From the NCBI GenBank assembly GCA_963669155.1, contig OZ022589.1, positions 10,466,845-10,530,844 of the forward strand: a stretch of DNA of 64,000 bases, written 5' to 3'. A program made the position numbers and the translations under genes. Below the pieces are notes generated by a model, which saw only the letters and a list, made by a program, of their open reading frames with translations, made no database searches and was not told the DNA's origin. Shown here one piece after another: positions 10,851 through 24,413 of this stretch (its first letter is position 1; each line of letters starts with the position of its first letter). The stretch is from Arbacia lixula (Eukaryota; Echinodermata; Echinoidea; Arbacioida; Arbaciidae).

Positions 10851-11156
10851 GTTGTATGGAAATGTCGAACTTTATTCAGAACTTGTTCAAAAGACGTAAG
10901 AAAAAAATATTAAAAGTCTGGCCATCAATAGAACTGGCGACTTCGTTAAAATGCTTATCTTGGCTTTTTGACTTTTAAATATTTTCTGGGGCAAATCACT
11001 GCATAAAATGATAGAAATATATGCCGCTTCTTAAATCCTGAAAGTTACCCGTCAATGGAGGTAGATTTGAAAGGATACTTTATTGATTCTATTCATTAAT
11101 AATGGGGTAGTCGAAGTCGTCCGTAGCAATATTAAGTGGCAATCGGTGAAGAAGGG

Positions 11157-11400
11157 GCGAAAGTGGAGAAATATAGAGGAGAGAAAGAAAGAGAGAGAGG
11201 GGGGTGGGAGAGCGAGATGGAGAAAAGGGGTGAAGTGAGGTGGGCGAGAAAGCGAAAAGGATATAATGAGTAAGGGGGGGGGGGAGTTGTAGAACAAAAT
11301 AAAGGGAGAGTGAGCGAAAGAGGGAAAGGGGGAGAAAAGGCGTGAGAAGAGCAAGCGGGAGAGGGAGAGGGGTAGTGGGGGGGTGCAGAGAGGGAAGAAA
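11157..11400 (+). repeat. Degenerate GA/GGA-rich tract
   Basis: A purine-rich, imperfect tract with interspersed GGGG runs, including G9-10 at about 11275. The two overlapping Ser/Pro/Phe frames on the minus strand are artefacts of it. Confidence 0.85.
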
Positions 11401-11402
11401 AC

Positions 11403-12425
11403 AATTTGAATAATATACAACATGTATTGATATGATAGCTTTGCAACTGTCGTTTCAGGACAGGTACGGGTATGGACGTGACCGTAGCACTACTGTAGAG
11501 GGCGCGTGCTCAGTTTCCTTCTCATTTCCTTTGTTTCCTTCCACAAAATGTTGCTATCAATTCGACGTTATTACTTCTAAATATATGATATACGTCATAA
11601 TTGTCAGTTTACTCATCCTTCGTGAAAAAAAAAATCGGCTTTCCCTTTCCGTCGCTTATTTCGCCTAAAAAAAAATCGCCACGTCCGATTTCAGGAGACC
11701 ATTCAAATAATGTCATAAATACTAAACAGAAGTTTCAGAGTTTTAAGAATTTGAAAAATAGCTGGACTTGGTCAATGCAGAAATATTTGTAATTGTTCAT
11801 GAAACAAACAAACCATGCAACCAAATGTAAGAAGGTATAATAACAGGAAACGGGAGTTAGTCCTTACAAAATAAATCGCTAGGCTTGTTTGTTCAGATTC
11901 GTTTGCCAAATTCTTTAGCAGCTAGTCATCTTACACCAACCTTGAAATTTACACAAATTACAATAATTGTAATATACAACTCTTTCAATCCCCTGCCTGT
12001 ATAACTAGTATCAGAATGCACGGAATAAATCTAATGCCAATTACACCACACACAATGAGCAAAGTAATCATGTAAACAGTTAAGATTATTAGATTCGGAA
12101 CAGTTTATTTATTGAGTTAAGTAACCTCTTCGTCTTGGACTTGACTATAGCACATGCGTCAACTACATGTTAATAGCTACCTCGATATTTGTGTTTAAAT
12201 TTATTCAATTAGTTTGAACATTTCTTTGGATGGCAAATAAGAAAAAAAAACGTTTTACTCTATTCCTCATAAGTGAGCTTAAGATCAGTTGATTAAGGAA
12301 AACAGATCATAATAACGAGTTCATTTTCATTTTTTTGTTTAATTGGTTATCTTTGTTGTACACTGCAGTTAGAATTGAGATCGCGTTATCAACATGAGTT
12401 ATAGGGGGAACATACCCTTACAAAT
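11403..12425. other. Intergenic, no feature recognised
   Basis: AT-rich and unique as far as I can tell, with no supported gene. Confidence 0.4.
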
Positions 12426-12433
12426 ATAACCAA

Positions 12434-12509
12434 GAAAGGGAGAGAGAAAGAGAGAGAGAGAGAGAAAGGAGAGAGAAAGAGAGAGAATGAGAGAGGAGAG
12501 AGCGAGAGG

Positions 12510-12554
<45 letters not shown>

Positions 12555-12557
12555 AAA

Positions 12558-12596
<39 letters not shown>

Positions 12597-12692
12597 AAGA
12601 GATAAAGAGAGAGAGAATGAAAGAGAGAGAGAAGGAGAGAGAGAGAAAGAGAGAGAGGAAGAGAGCGAAAGAGAGAGAGAGAGAGGGGGGGT
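12434..12692 (+). repeat. (GA)n compound microsatellite
   Basis: About 260 bp of GA dinucleotides with GAAA and GAGG interruptions, ending in G7. Confidence 0.97.
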
Positions 12693-12960
12693 GGGCAATG
12701 AGATCCAATCACGGTCTGTATTCTTGATATAGCGCCCTCACCTGGGGAATATCAACACCTGCTTGTAAGACCATTTTCAGCTTATTCTTTCTCAAATATG
12801 TACCATTGCTATTATATATATCACACGTTTCCGATCTACATTCTGCGCACGCACACCCTTACACAGGTGCTATGTATACATAGCTTTTACACACCCCGTT
12901 TTACACACTCCGCTTTTACACACCCCTCCTCACGTTTTTCTTTCTCTCTCTGTACCTAGC

Positions 12961-12962
<2 letters not shown>

Positions 12963-13025
<63 letters not shown>

Positions 13026-13058
13026 CTCTCTGTCTCTCTGTATGTCTCTCTCTCTCTC
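12963..13058 (+). repeat. (CT)n microsatellite
   Basis: Pure TC repeat followed by CTGTCTCT variants. It lies just past the likely 3' end of the kinase gene. Confidence 0.97.
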
Positions 13059-13134
13059 ACACATAAAGCTACAGACCAATTGTTAGAAATAAAACATACA
13101 ATGAAAGTATCATATTTGTATCATTACATAACTA

Positions 13135-13140
13135 TTTATT
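13135..13140 (-). promoter_or_regulatory. Candidate distal polyadenylation signal AATAAA
   Basis: The plus strand reads TTTATT, i.e. AATAAA in the kinase orientation, preceded by another AATAA. It is the last such signal before the (CT)n block. Only transcript ends could choose among the candidates. Confidence 0.3.
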
Positions 13141-16100
13141 ATTCCTCCCAGCATACAAAGCTTCCGAGATACATCATATCCAAGACGCAAAAAGTATTTT
13201 CGCCTATCAGAGAGCATTCACCATTGTGCTCTACATTAAGAGTTAAAACTATTCTGTGACCACATCAGAACTTCACATACACCTTACTCCTTCCAAACTC
13301 TCCACACATACTTATCAGTTCTGCTTGTGAATATTTTAAAGCACAGCATATTTTGTTCACAAACAGCAATCCGGTGCGAATGATTATAGCTCCTGCGTCG
13401 CAAAACACTCTCACTCCTTCCTGCTTCATCAGCTTATTTTTTGGTATGTACGCTGTGCCACATATAAAAGTGACAGGCACAAATAAGTGAGGAAGCACAG
13501 ACACTACATTTAGGCTGTTAAATCACCATGGTAACACGATGGAAGGAAAGGGAGCTGAAATCACACAAACTGTGATTCTGCATAATGTACCATCAACTGT
13601 CTCACTCATTTCATTTACAACAGGTGTAACTTACAAGTGCAACTACTAGGTAACCAGTCAATGACCTCCCAGCATTGCAGCTGTCAATCAACATCTCTCC
13701 TTAATAATCACTGTAATCTCATTTTCATTAGTTTCACTTCCTTTTAGTTAATAAGGCACAACATTGCCAATAGATATGAGCTTACATGACAGCATTTGAA
13801 TCAATGACAATATTTCTAATTGAGGAATATTGTTTTGGACAGACCAATTGTTTCCAAATAATGGCACAAATGCCTTCCCTCATTTCATATTATGTATTTA
13901 ACAATCACAAGGAGTGCTTTATCTTCGTGATAAATTAAATCATACGCTCAAACATAATTCTCAGAGACTTCCAATCTGTTCAAGATACAACAAGGCAGTA
14001 TTAGAACCTAGAACGCTGTTATACCTTCAACAGATCGTTTGGGATTTGATGTACAGCCCAGGGAATCTTATTCACACACAATTTGTCTTTATGAATATAT
14101 AATCAAACTTTGGATTCCAATTGACATAATGAAATAAATGTAGTGACTTGTGCAAACTGTGGTATGATTAATCAATGATTAAATCTTAGTGATAAGATCA
14201 ACACAACAAGTAAGGTTCAAGTTCAGTGAATCATATTCATAATATCATTACTCTGCTTTAGAGAAAATGTTTGCAAACATACTTGCAATATCATGTACTG
14301 GTAAATCATAACAATTCATATTCTATTGTTCAAATATGAACTCCAAGAGTTTCTCTAGGGGATGGTACAATATAAAGTGGGCACCTGTCAGGGCAGTGGG
14401 CCCTACTATGCTGATTTGTGCCCTCTGAAATAAGTAAAGCTCGAGCCCAGCACTTCTTAAAATGTATAAAACTTTAAGAGCTTAGAACTAAGGAGTTGCA
14501 ACACATTATATAATAAATGAAAACGTAAGGAAAATGTCCCTGTTACTAAAGGTACCTATTTAGCATAAATAAAATATTGTTACATAAATATACAAAGCCA
14601 GGAAATGGAATACTCGATTAATAAAAAGAATACTCTGAATGATCTCAACGAGTGAGAGAGGTTGTGCAATAATTGCACTATCAAAATAACAGGCGTGCTC
14701 AGGCGGATATATATAGCCACAGTGTATCACCCAGAGTGTTCCAACAAAATGTCTGAGCTAACAGGAAAATATACAAGTATATATGTACATTTGTGTAATC
14801 TGTAATTAAAAGTTGCTCTTTCAAATAAAAAGAGATGATTCTGGCTCTCTGAATGACACAGAGCTATGTTCTCCATAATCCTCCGATAACAAGAAATTAT
14901 TGGAGAAGCACAACTCTAAAGTTTGTAATCGTTTTATATTTTTAAAAACAGGCAGAGATGCTGACTTCACAATAAAAACAATAAATTTATTGACTTGATA
15001 GTACAAAGGCGATGCATAAAGAACCCCCATTGGGGAAGCACCAATATTACTGTCTTGTCTTTATATCTAGTAAAGATCACCAACAGACATCAAATTTCCA
15101 TCATTAGTTTGCCACAATACACGCCAACAAGGCTCTGTTTCTGACGCAATAGTTGTCCCACATTTAATTAGTTTTACTAGTGACCCGTACAAAAATGAAC
15201 GAGCAACATTGTTCTCCCCCATCACCATGGCGATCCTTAAGAAGGGCAGACAACCACGAGTTGTGATTCAGTTTTGATCTCGACCAATGACACAGAACAC
15301 ACAGAAACAAACACTTAACAAGCATTCAAAGAATGCTCTATGTCACATGACATGACTAGACAGAAGCTACATGTAATACTTCACAACACGCACCACAAAC
15401 TGAGAAAAAAAAACAAAAAAAAAAACGCCACAGTATATTCTTGAGTTACAGAGCACAGCCAAGTGTACATTAGTAATGATGCGTGCATGAACATAAGACC
15501 ATAAGAACCTTCACATCTTTTTTACAAAATGTATTTATGATGTAAAAATTTGGGACCCTGAAGTGGTTTACCAGAAACATCTTTATCAATTCCTTTCTAA
15601 ATGAATGACGAAACTGAAGAAAAAAAATATTTTAAGCAAAATTAAAGAGTAATGAAGATTTGGTATTATAGACTGCGCATAGGACAGAATATTTAGCACA
15701 GCCAATATTTGCCTTTATTCATTGGTAATGCACATGAATAGCAATAGGGGAGGGTCCCTGTGAGATTTTCTTAATTTTGATTGGCTGCTAAAATTTAAAC
15801 CTCATGCTTCAAGTGCAATTTCTTGAATAGCAATATCAAAAAGATTGATGAAACTTTGGGAACAGAATCAACTTGCCAAACCTACTGGGTGAAAAATCAA
15901 GTAATTCGCTAAGCTTGCTACTGCTACTGATTTCTGTGAAGGATAAAGGAAAAATATAAATATGAATGACAGAAAAAGAAATATAATATAACATAACATA
16001 CAAAAAAAGAAAGAGATAACATTGTACATATATCAATATGGAAACTATTACTTCAGGTGGTAAACAAAATCCTTCATATAAGTTTTCTAGACACACAAAA

Positions 16101-16484
16101 AAAACATTAATACCAACCATGATATCCGTCACAGAGCCCCAAACATAAAACACGTAAACGAGCAAACTATATATGTGTTAAAGTAAATATTACATCATCT
16201 TTCACATAAGAAACATACATATTATATATAAAATCATACACAAATATTCACAACATTGCATCTGTCCTACTGTGGATAAGCAGAGCGGAAGGATTCAACA
16301 GGACACTTTCATCTCCAAAACTGTTCTCGGAACAAGGAGGTAAAACATACATGGACATGTTCCATGTTCACCTGACTGGCCAAAAGAAATACAGGGTAGG
16401 GCGACATACGGGTACAACATTTTCACGAGCACAACTGAGAACATACAACTGTGCATGTACAGTGGAGTCCAACCGAAACTCATC

Positions 16485-16665
16485 TGATCCAGATCCAAGC
16501 AAGACCATACACATACATGCACTGCACAAGATAGATATTCATTGATAGAGATCAAATCAAGACCATACGCATTCATGCAATGAACAGGCAAGATAATTGT
16601 TTGATCTAGATCAAAGCAACACCACATACAATCCTGCAATGCACAAGCGCGATACAGTATCTTTA
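16485..16665 (+). repeat. Tandem repeat, period about 59 bp, three diverged units
   Basis: The units share AAGACCATACACATTCATGCAATGCACAAG-like cores (in part AAGACCATAC and ATGCAATGCACAAG) spaced at about 16501, 16559 and 16618. They are separated by AGATC-rich linkers. A single dispersed copy lies at about 35795-35875, so this is a repeat family inside the presumed 3' UTR. Confidence 0.7.
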
Positions 16666-17919
16666 AAGTTTTAGTTGAACCCCACTGTATGCATTACCAT
16701 GAATAACCCTCTCAGCACCATGCAATGCAGCCACATATCAATAACAACATGGAACCTAGTCTATGGGACTGAGTGGGTTCACAGATTACATCACAAGCAC
16801 AAATTTTAGCACGTCATATGTCTACACTTGCAATCATAACTGAGTAATGCGTGTCTGGTGGAAATATCATTTAGTGACATATATTTGATATTTATTCACC
16901 TCCAAAAATGGACAAAAAGCACACCTTTTTCAACGCTGTCCAGGAGGTATGGTGTGTTCTCTAATGAATGTTTCTTCTTTCACCAGTTTGCTCACTTGGG
17001 AACATCTTAAAGACCAGGTACCGATTTAAAAGGCAACTTTACTTCAGAAATGAATCATTACTGTTGTGATTCACACTGCACCTGACTTCCTGTGAACTTT
17101 GAACTTTGCGTTAGCCTAACCAACCATCATACAAACAACTATTCTCCATGACAATGCTCAACAATGTCTAAAGGAACAATGGATTCATTTAATCATCAAG
17201 ATCTAGATTTGTATACATGCTTTTTTAAAAAAAAACATGAAAGTTTCCGTACTTATTACTGTGGCAGTGTACAACACTTTATATGGTAACGCTTAATACT
17301 GCATGCACCGACTACTTCTACCAACAACATACATCATAAAGCCTTACTGCCTGATACATGCACAGGAGCAGACTTCTCTCTAAGAACAAGCATATTTAGT
17401 CCATTTGCTACTGCGCTTTAAAATTGCGGCAATGATTTGTATTCCGATTTAAAAATATGCATAGTCAGACTCAAATTTATGCGCCAGCTGCACCCTAAAA
17501 TGCTTACGTTGAGCAAAATTCTTGGAAGTTCTTAATTGAAATGTGGAATGAAATGGAAGGGGTCTACGCAAGATTCATCTTGATTTTGTCACCTTTATCC
17601 CGATTCAACACTCTGATCTCATTAGCTCAGTAAAGCGATCCTTTTGTTCAACATAATTTTTGACTTTGATTGAGTTTCAATAGCATCACACATATATAAA
17701 ATCTTTATATCTATTCACAATAAAAAAAAAAGTATCTTATATGAGTTTCATCTGCCTCCTTCTAGCATACAGAGTTTTTAGATCTACAGGAGGTAATGCA
17801 TTGTTTCTCTATAGGCGATAATGGTACGTCTGCCTAGAATATCAGAGACTGATTTGGATGACTATGGCCCCCATAAATAATAAAAGTGCCTATAAATAAT
17901 GTGGAGAGCCCTTGGGTGC

Positions 17920-18745
17920 TCAGCAGACCACTTGGCCGGTCTGTTGGGGGGACACCTGGATGCAGAATCTCTTTGGTTCCCGGATGTCTTTGGGAAGGTT
18001 CTCGCTGTTTGCCCTGAGGGCGCGCCGTGTCCCCAGGGGGCTGGAGGAAGGCGAGCGGCTCCGATCCATCGGGCTCTGCGATGGCGACTCTGCATGCAGG
18101 CGGTCACAGCTGCGGCACTCCCCGATGCCGCTTGGAGAAGCCTCGCTGGAACTGTCCTTAGCTTGTTGCTGCAATTGCGAGACAAAAGAACCCTCCTTCT
18201 TCCGTAGTCCACCATCTACATTATCGACCCCCTTTGAATACTGGCCAGATCTCCTGCCCCCTTCGTCGTCATCAGCTTTGAGTCCATCCTTGCTCTCACA
18301 CTCCATGTGGATTTCAATCTCGGACGTGTGGTGGTCTTGGTCCACCACAGAGGGCGTCCCACTCCTGACTACATTCTGGAGGATGTCCTCTACGCCATTA
18401 CTACAGCTGTTGCTGCTGCTGACTTGAAGCTGGACCTGGACTTCTCCTCCGACCCTAGCCTGGTGGTGATACCCTGCCATCCTGTTGTCGAGGTAGTTCT
18501 GGTTCTCGTCGTCCTCCGACCCCTTCTGGTGCTCCTGGTGGCCGTCCTCCCGTAAGACAAGGCTGATGGTCAGGGACGAGACCTCCGTGCTGGAGGAGTG
18601 GCTGGAATACTTCTCTTGCTGCTGATGGGTAGTGGTGGTGATGTTCTTGTTGGTGTCCAGGCCCTGTTCTGCAGGGTCCAGATCTTCTGTGGTGAATTTC
18701 TGGATCCAAGGGTGCTCAAGACACTCCTGGGCTGTCAGACGTTTC
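17920..18745 (-). CDS. STK17: STK17/DRAK-like Ser/Thr kinase, last coding exon (kinase end and C-terminal tail)
   Basis: The acceptor CTGTACAG at 18753-18746 splices in phase with the previous exon. The exon starts G-AAA-CGT and ends at TGA 17922-17920, giving 274 residues plus one split codon. It completes the kinase C-lobe (K-R-L-T-A-Q-E-C-L-E-H-P-W-I-Q). A long hydrophilic tail follows, rich in Ser, Gln, His and acidic residues, with an SP-rich patch (SPSQSPMDRSRSPSSSPLG). The tail (about 255 residues) is longer than that of vertebrate STK17A/B, as I recall them. The extreme end reads ENLPKDIREPKRF and ends in Cys. It resembles the vertebrate STK17B end, where an ENIPED-like block, KRF and a final Cys occur in the same order. 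The basic residues could act as a nuclear signal (inference). Confidence 0.9.
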
Positions 18746-19193
18746 CTGTACAGGGAACATAAGCAAAAATCCAGATGAATTACATAACTGTGTTTAAAAG
18801 GTTTTGTTGGCCATTTGTACAATTTTCACTTTCTTGAAGTCTTCATGTGCTAATAAAACATTTATGATTTTTCCAGTAGTCCAAAATTTTAGTCTTTTAT
18901 ATTTCTTCTATTTACACATATTTACTTTTGTTGTGGTCATTGTTGTTCATGTTGCTGTTTTGTTTTGGGTCTTTTTTTTTTTTGGAGTAGTTTCAGTTCT
19001 ACAAGCAAATTGGGGTACATCATGCTTAATAAAGCTGATTGGATCACACAAAGTGATATCAGATATCAGGCTTTGAGTCTGAGTCTGTTAATAACGATGT
19101 CTGGTAACACAGACTACACCCTCTCCCCTTTTGCTCTCTCTGAGGGTGATTAAAGGTGATATAACACATCATCATTTATGCAGCCTAGACTTA

Positions 19194-19832
<639 letters not shown>

Positions 19833-20325
19833 CTATATCGCTAATAAAGTAATTGTTAAAAAAAAATATATGTAACGTGACTGAACAAGGCCATACACTT
19901 CTGTATTTCTGCACTTTTGCACACTACACTTCTGCATACTACATTTCATGTGGTGTGGCACCTACGTATGTTTCAGCTTTACTTAAAATTCCTTGTTATT
20001 TAGTTCATTCCAGATAGACCTTGCTTGGAAAGAACACATCATTATAGCTGTTCATTCCACAAGAGGAAATGTGAGCAAGGGAATATCATAGTGAAATGAT
20101 TAAGCTCCTACGATGACAAATAAATTTGAGCCCCACACTTTTAAGTATAAATCTGGCGTGCCCTCAATATCTCTGATCCCCTTTCCCAAATGGTGAGGTG
20201 GCGTGAGGTCATTGCTTTCATCTCTCTTGATCATTCAACATAAATAGCCCTGGTACTGTCATTGTTTCACCTCTTTGAAATCAACCCACATTTCTCACCC
20301 TGCATTACAAGAGCCCCAAACTTAC

Positions 20326-20455
20326 CGACATAGTCCGGTGTCCCCTGAATATCTCGAACCTCCTCCCCGTCCGTGAGGTGGCGTGCTATGCCAAAGTCAA
20401 TCAGCTTGATGTCTCCTTTGGTCAGTTCTTTGGACGTTAGCAAGATGTTTTGGGG
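20326..20455 (-). CDS. STK17: STK17/DRAK-like kinase, exon with DFG motif
   Basis: 43 whole codons plus one base. The acceptor is CCTCTGCAG at 20464-20456 and the donor GTAAGT at 20325-20320. It begins P-Q-N-I-L-L, completing the catalytic loop with the metal-binding Asn, then G-D-I-K-L-I-D-F-G-I-A-R (DFG Asp) and ends in the activation loop at G-T-P-D-Y-V. The last G joins CG of the next exon to make the Ala of APE. P-Q-N rather than P-E-N favours DRAK over DAPK. Confidence 0.95.
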
Positions 20456-20571
20456 CTGCAGAGGGAGGGAAAAAATAGAAAAACATGCTTTATTTATAAA
20501 CACTGTTTTTATAGAATTTCTCATTCCTTTGTCATATCCCATTACTGGAAAATTTTAGTACAGGGTGACAC

Positions 20572-20622
20572 GAGGAGGGGGAGGAGGAGGAAGAAGAGGA
20601 GGAGGAGGAGGAGGAGGAGGAA
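20572..20622 (+). repeat. (GGA)n trinucleotide repeat
   Basis: GAGGGGGAGGAGGAGGAAG-type run, about 50 bp, imperfect. Confidence 0.95.
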
Positions 20623-21201
20623 GCAAAAGAGTAGAAGTATGAATATGATATATATTGTGCTGTTTTTTGAATGAAGCAAAATTCACCAAATATATGCGCA
20701 TGTATGAATAGTGCAGGAGTTTCAGAACCCCTATTTTTGCCAGAAACTTTGAAGTGTAAAGGGCTTAAGTATTTTCATAAATTTGCATACTTCACAAAAC
20801 ATACCATGAGGTAACAAATAAACAAACACAACCATACACACATCACAGAGCCTCTCACCCCTCACACACATTACAGTAGCTACAAGCAGTCAGTCACCAG
20901 AGGAAAATAAAAAAAAAAAGACCCTGAAAACTTGATCATGGACCATCTGTCTTATTTATAGCTGCCAAGAAACGTTTGAACAAAGCCTGGAAATGAGAGA
21001 GTCAGAAATAGTGAGCCATGACCACAAACATCCAGTCACCCCCTATCGCAGAGGAGGCAAAACTCCCAAACTAATATGAAGACAGACCCTGTCTCTCTGC
21101 CTGCCAACTGCAATCCCTCAAAGCTGACATGAGGGTACAGGAGTCAATGTCAGATCAATTTTTTACGCTAAGGATTGTAATATTTCTCCCATGTTCTCTT
21201 T

Positions 21202-21414
21202 TCTCTCTCTATAGTCTCTCTCTCTCTCTGTCTCTCTATCTTCCTGCGCTTTATACTATGAATATAAATGTCTCTCAATATATCCCCATTTAATCCTTTC
21301 CCCCTCTCTTTCTCAGCTCTCTTCAGTTTTCAAGAACTTGTTTCTGTCTCTGTCAGTGTATCTGTCTCTCCCCCTCTCTGTCTCTTCCTCTCTGTCTCTC
21401 CCTCTCTGTCTCTC
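21202..21414 (+). repeat. Degenerate CT-rich tract
   Basis: Patches of (CT)n and CTGTCTCT separated by ordinary sequence. The patch at about 21340-21412 is the purest. Confidence 0.8.
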
Positions 21415-22022
21415 CATGCGGTTTATATGGTTAACAACCTTTCCCCATCTGAGCCGAACATCTTGAACAAGAAATCCCAAGCAACAAGAGCATACAAGTG
21501 TACTGTGATTGTGATAGCCTCATTTGGATGATATTCAATCATTTCATAACAAGTGACAGTTCCCCCCTCCCCCCCCCCCCCCAAAAAAAAAAAGGAAAAA
21601 AGAAAAGAAAAGAAAAATTCAGAAATAAATTAATTTAAAAAAATGTTGTTTCTTGAAATAAACCAGTGGATTAAAATGTTAACAAATCTTTGCACTGTCA
21701 CTGCTGCATTTTTGTAAATCATGATGATGACATAACACCTTCTGGCTCACGTCTGCATTTTTTTTCTTTTGTTAAATCCCTATATGTACATCTGTGCCTT
21801 GTCATGCTGTCTGTGTGTATTCCTGCCTGTGTGTGTAGCCATTAAACCTGTCAAAGCCCTTTCAGCAAGTCCCCTGCATCCTTCCTTAAACAGATGCCCA
21901 CATAATCTGGTCACTAATTAACCACTCCATACCTGTGGTCAGTGTTAATTGAAAGGGATGCATGGGATCCGTAGGTCCTTCTAAGAACACCAACACAAAG
22001 AAGAGATGACAAGCATGATTGG

Positions 22023-22025
<3 letters not shown>

Positions 22026-22075
<50 letters not shown>

Positions 22076-22082
22076 TTTTCTC

Positions 22083-22136
<54 letters not shown>

Positions 22137-22199
22137 CCTATCTCTTTGTCTCTCCATTTCTCATCTCCATCTCTCTCTCCATCTCTTTCTCTCTCTCTA

Positions 22200-22251
<52 letters not shown>

Positions 22252-22297
22252 CCTATCTCTTTGTCTCTCCATTTCTCATCTCCATCTCTCTCTCCAT

Positions 22298-22353
<56 letters not shown>

Positions 22354-22422
22354 ATCTCTTTGTCTCTCTATTTCTCATCTCCATCTCTCTCTCCATCTCT
22401 TTCTCTCTCTCTCTCACACACA
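22026..22422 (+). repeat. (CT)n compound microsatellite, about 400 bp
   Basis: Near-continuous TC repeat. A complex unit containing CCCTATCTCTTTGTCTCTCC and ATTTCTCATCTCCATC recurs three times (about 22136, 22250 and 22350), so it is also a higher-order tandem of about 110 bp. Confidence 0.97.
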
Positions 22423-23565
22423 TACACGCACAAATTGAGACCAATTAACTGAATCCTTGGTTGAGATCTCTCAGCACAGTTTAACAACAAGTGTGAATTA
22501 TCACTTTATTCTTATCACCTGACTTACGAAGCAGGATGATGACGTCTTCAAATGAATTAACTTAAGTTTTCTTGGTAGGCAACCTGCTAATGATCAAAGG
22601 CAACCTGCCAATGATCGCAGGATTCTGTGTTTAGTCACAGCATATACACAAGCCATGTGAATTAAAGTTTTGGTGTTTCACAAAGAGGGTAAGGTAGTCC
22701 TAGAAAAAGTTAAGAAAGGTTGTCTTGGAGTGGGAAATGTAAAAAAAAAAAAATCAAATTGAGCAAGCATCTGTTGGCCAATAGTGTGATCTTGCATTAG
22801 TGAGCAGGTACAAACCCTCGTCAATAAGTCAGTCAGTCTGTTTGAATCAATGAGCCTGAAATTGAGGAGACTTGCTGCTATATATTGCAGAATGTCACAT
22901 AGATTTATCTATTAGCATTGAATTTCAGCCAGTGAGAAGGAATATCACAATGAGTTAAAGTTGGCCCGTCCCTTTCACTCTTTATCTGCAAACTTCATGA
23001 AAGTTTGCATATATTTAGCACGTATCTTTGGGATACCAAATGTGAAATTTTAAGGTCAGAGGTACTATCTCCCGTAGAAAAAAATGAATAATTTATGAAT
23101 CCCGAGTTTCGAGCTTACGTATCAGATCAGCAAAATAGCTCGCTATTTCGTCTGATCGGGCTAATGAAGACACACCTATTGAGAGATAACAAGGACAGGC
23201 CAGTGAAAGGATTACAACAGGGAACAGGACAAGTTAAGCACCTGCTATGCAAAACACTGCTTCTGTGATAAATCATTTTTCTTCTTGGGGTATAATGCAA
23301 GCCATGTTTCAAGACATCCGTTTTAAAGTGTGTATTTTTCACCCTGCGACTGATCATCTTTCCGCCGGAGAGCTCCTCTTCTGAAATGAGGAAATGTCTG
23401 TTGAAGAGCAGCGAGGACTGGATTAAAAGGATCTAAAGGTGAGGTTATGAAGTCAGACTTGATTACTAGGCTAACTCTGCCACCTGGCACAGGAGCTTTG
23501 GAGGATCGACACACTGCTAACAGGAATGACTCATCAATCCCAGTCAGATCAGTGCAAAGAATACA

Positions 23566-23582
23566 GGGGGGGGGGGGGGGGG
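23566..23582 (+). repeat. G17 homopolymer
   Basis: Uninterrupted G run in an AT-rich background. A similar long run is at about 26743-26758. Confidence 0.95.
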
Positions 23583-23651
23583 CTCAAGGAAATTTAGCCC
23601 CCACTTCCACACAAAACACAAATTAAAATCCCCCATAGATAAATAACTTAA

Positions 23652-24173
23652 AGATTGTCCGTCCCTTTTGCAAGCTTAAAATTTGAAATCGTCTATCACG
23701 ATCGTAAATTGAAGAAAGTGTGATTCAAGACCATTTCTAAGAATATAGCATGTTGAAGCTTTCTGTATATGTACAAAATTTCAGCCGTTAAATTTCAAAC
23801 CGACTTTTTTCGTACTACGAAAAAAGTATTAGTCTTTGTTACAGTATCTATGTGGTTATTATGCATGTGTGAAATCCTAATTTTATGAATAATTACCAAA
23901 CTTTGGAGATGATTCCTTCTATAGAATATTTTTCTTTTCATAATGCGTTTTATAATTAAATTAACAGATTAATCAATAAAGCAGATATGTCAACACAAAC
24001 TGCTAAGAGCCTGAGGTAAAGACTATTAATCAAACGTTGTTTACGTGCATTATTTGAATTTTACCCTACGTATCAGTTTCAAATTGTAAATATAGAGCTT
24101 GCTAACACTTCTCTATATGTTTTGCCAATGTTTCGATGGTTTTGTGGTGATTTGAAAAAGGGACTGGCTGTCT
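23652..24173. mobile_element. TTAA-flanked MITE family A, copy 1 (left arm of giant palindrome)
   Basis: 522 bp between TTAA at 23648-23651 and TTAA at 24174-24177. The TIRs begin AGATTGTCCGTCCCTTTT and AGACAGCCAGTCCCTTTT. A short internal palindrome is centred on CGTACTACG at about 23815. The sequence at 24316-24386 resembles the flanks joined without this insert (CCCCCATAGA ... GTGCCCCTA), a candidate empty site. No ORF of note. Confidence 0.88.
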
Positions 24174-24413
24174 TTAAGTGCCCCTATGAGAATCTTATTT
24201 TCCTTACTGGGTTTAATTCAGTATGGACCTGATGTGGTCCAGCATGATATTGCTGTATCAATTATGGCCTGATGACACAGGGGTAAGTCAAATTTATCCA
24301 CAAAATATATCTTTATAAAGCCCCCATAGAAAACAAAAGTGCCCCTAGGAAAAATGATTTTTTTTTTCTCCATGGATTTAATCAACAGCCCACAAGTAGT
24401 TAAATATGCTTAA

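Larger units (their letters stand above)
13110..17919 (-). other. Probable long 3' UTR of the STK17-like kinase gene
   Basis: This stretch directly follows the kinase stop codon. Unlike its surroundings it has almost no microsatellite or palindromic element. Several AATAAA signals occur on the minus strand, including 16889-16894, 15713-15718, 14986-14991 and the most distal at 13135-13140. A 3' UTR up to 4.8 kb is inferred; the real end could be at any of these. Short ORFs inside (for example 13265-13504) have no recognisable domain. Confidence 0.4.

Noticed and set aside
16295-16639. 114-codon Cys/Leu-rich minus-strand ORF
   Set aside because: Its internal peptide repetition is simply the 59-bp tandem DNA repeat read in frame.
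18455-18709. ORFs in other frames of the kinase tail exon (both strands)
   Set aside because: Shadows of the real reading frame, which continues the kinase domain and has matching splice phase.
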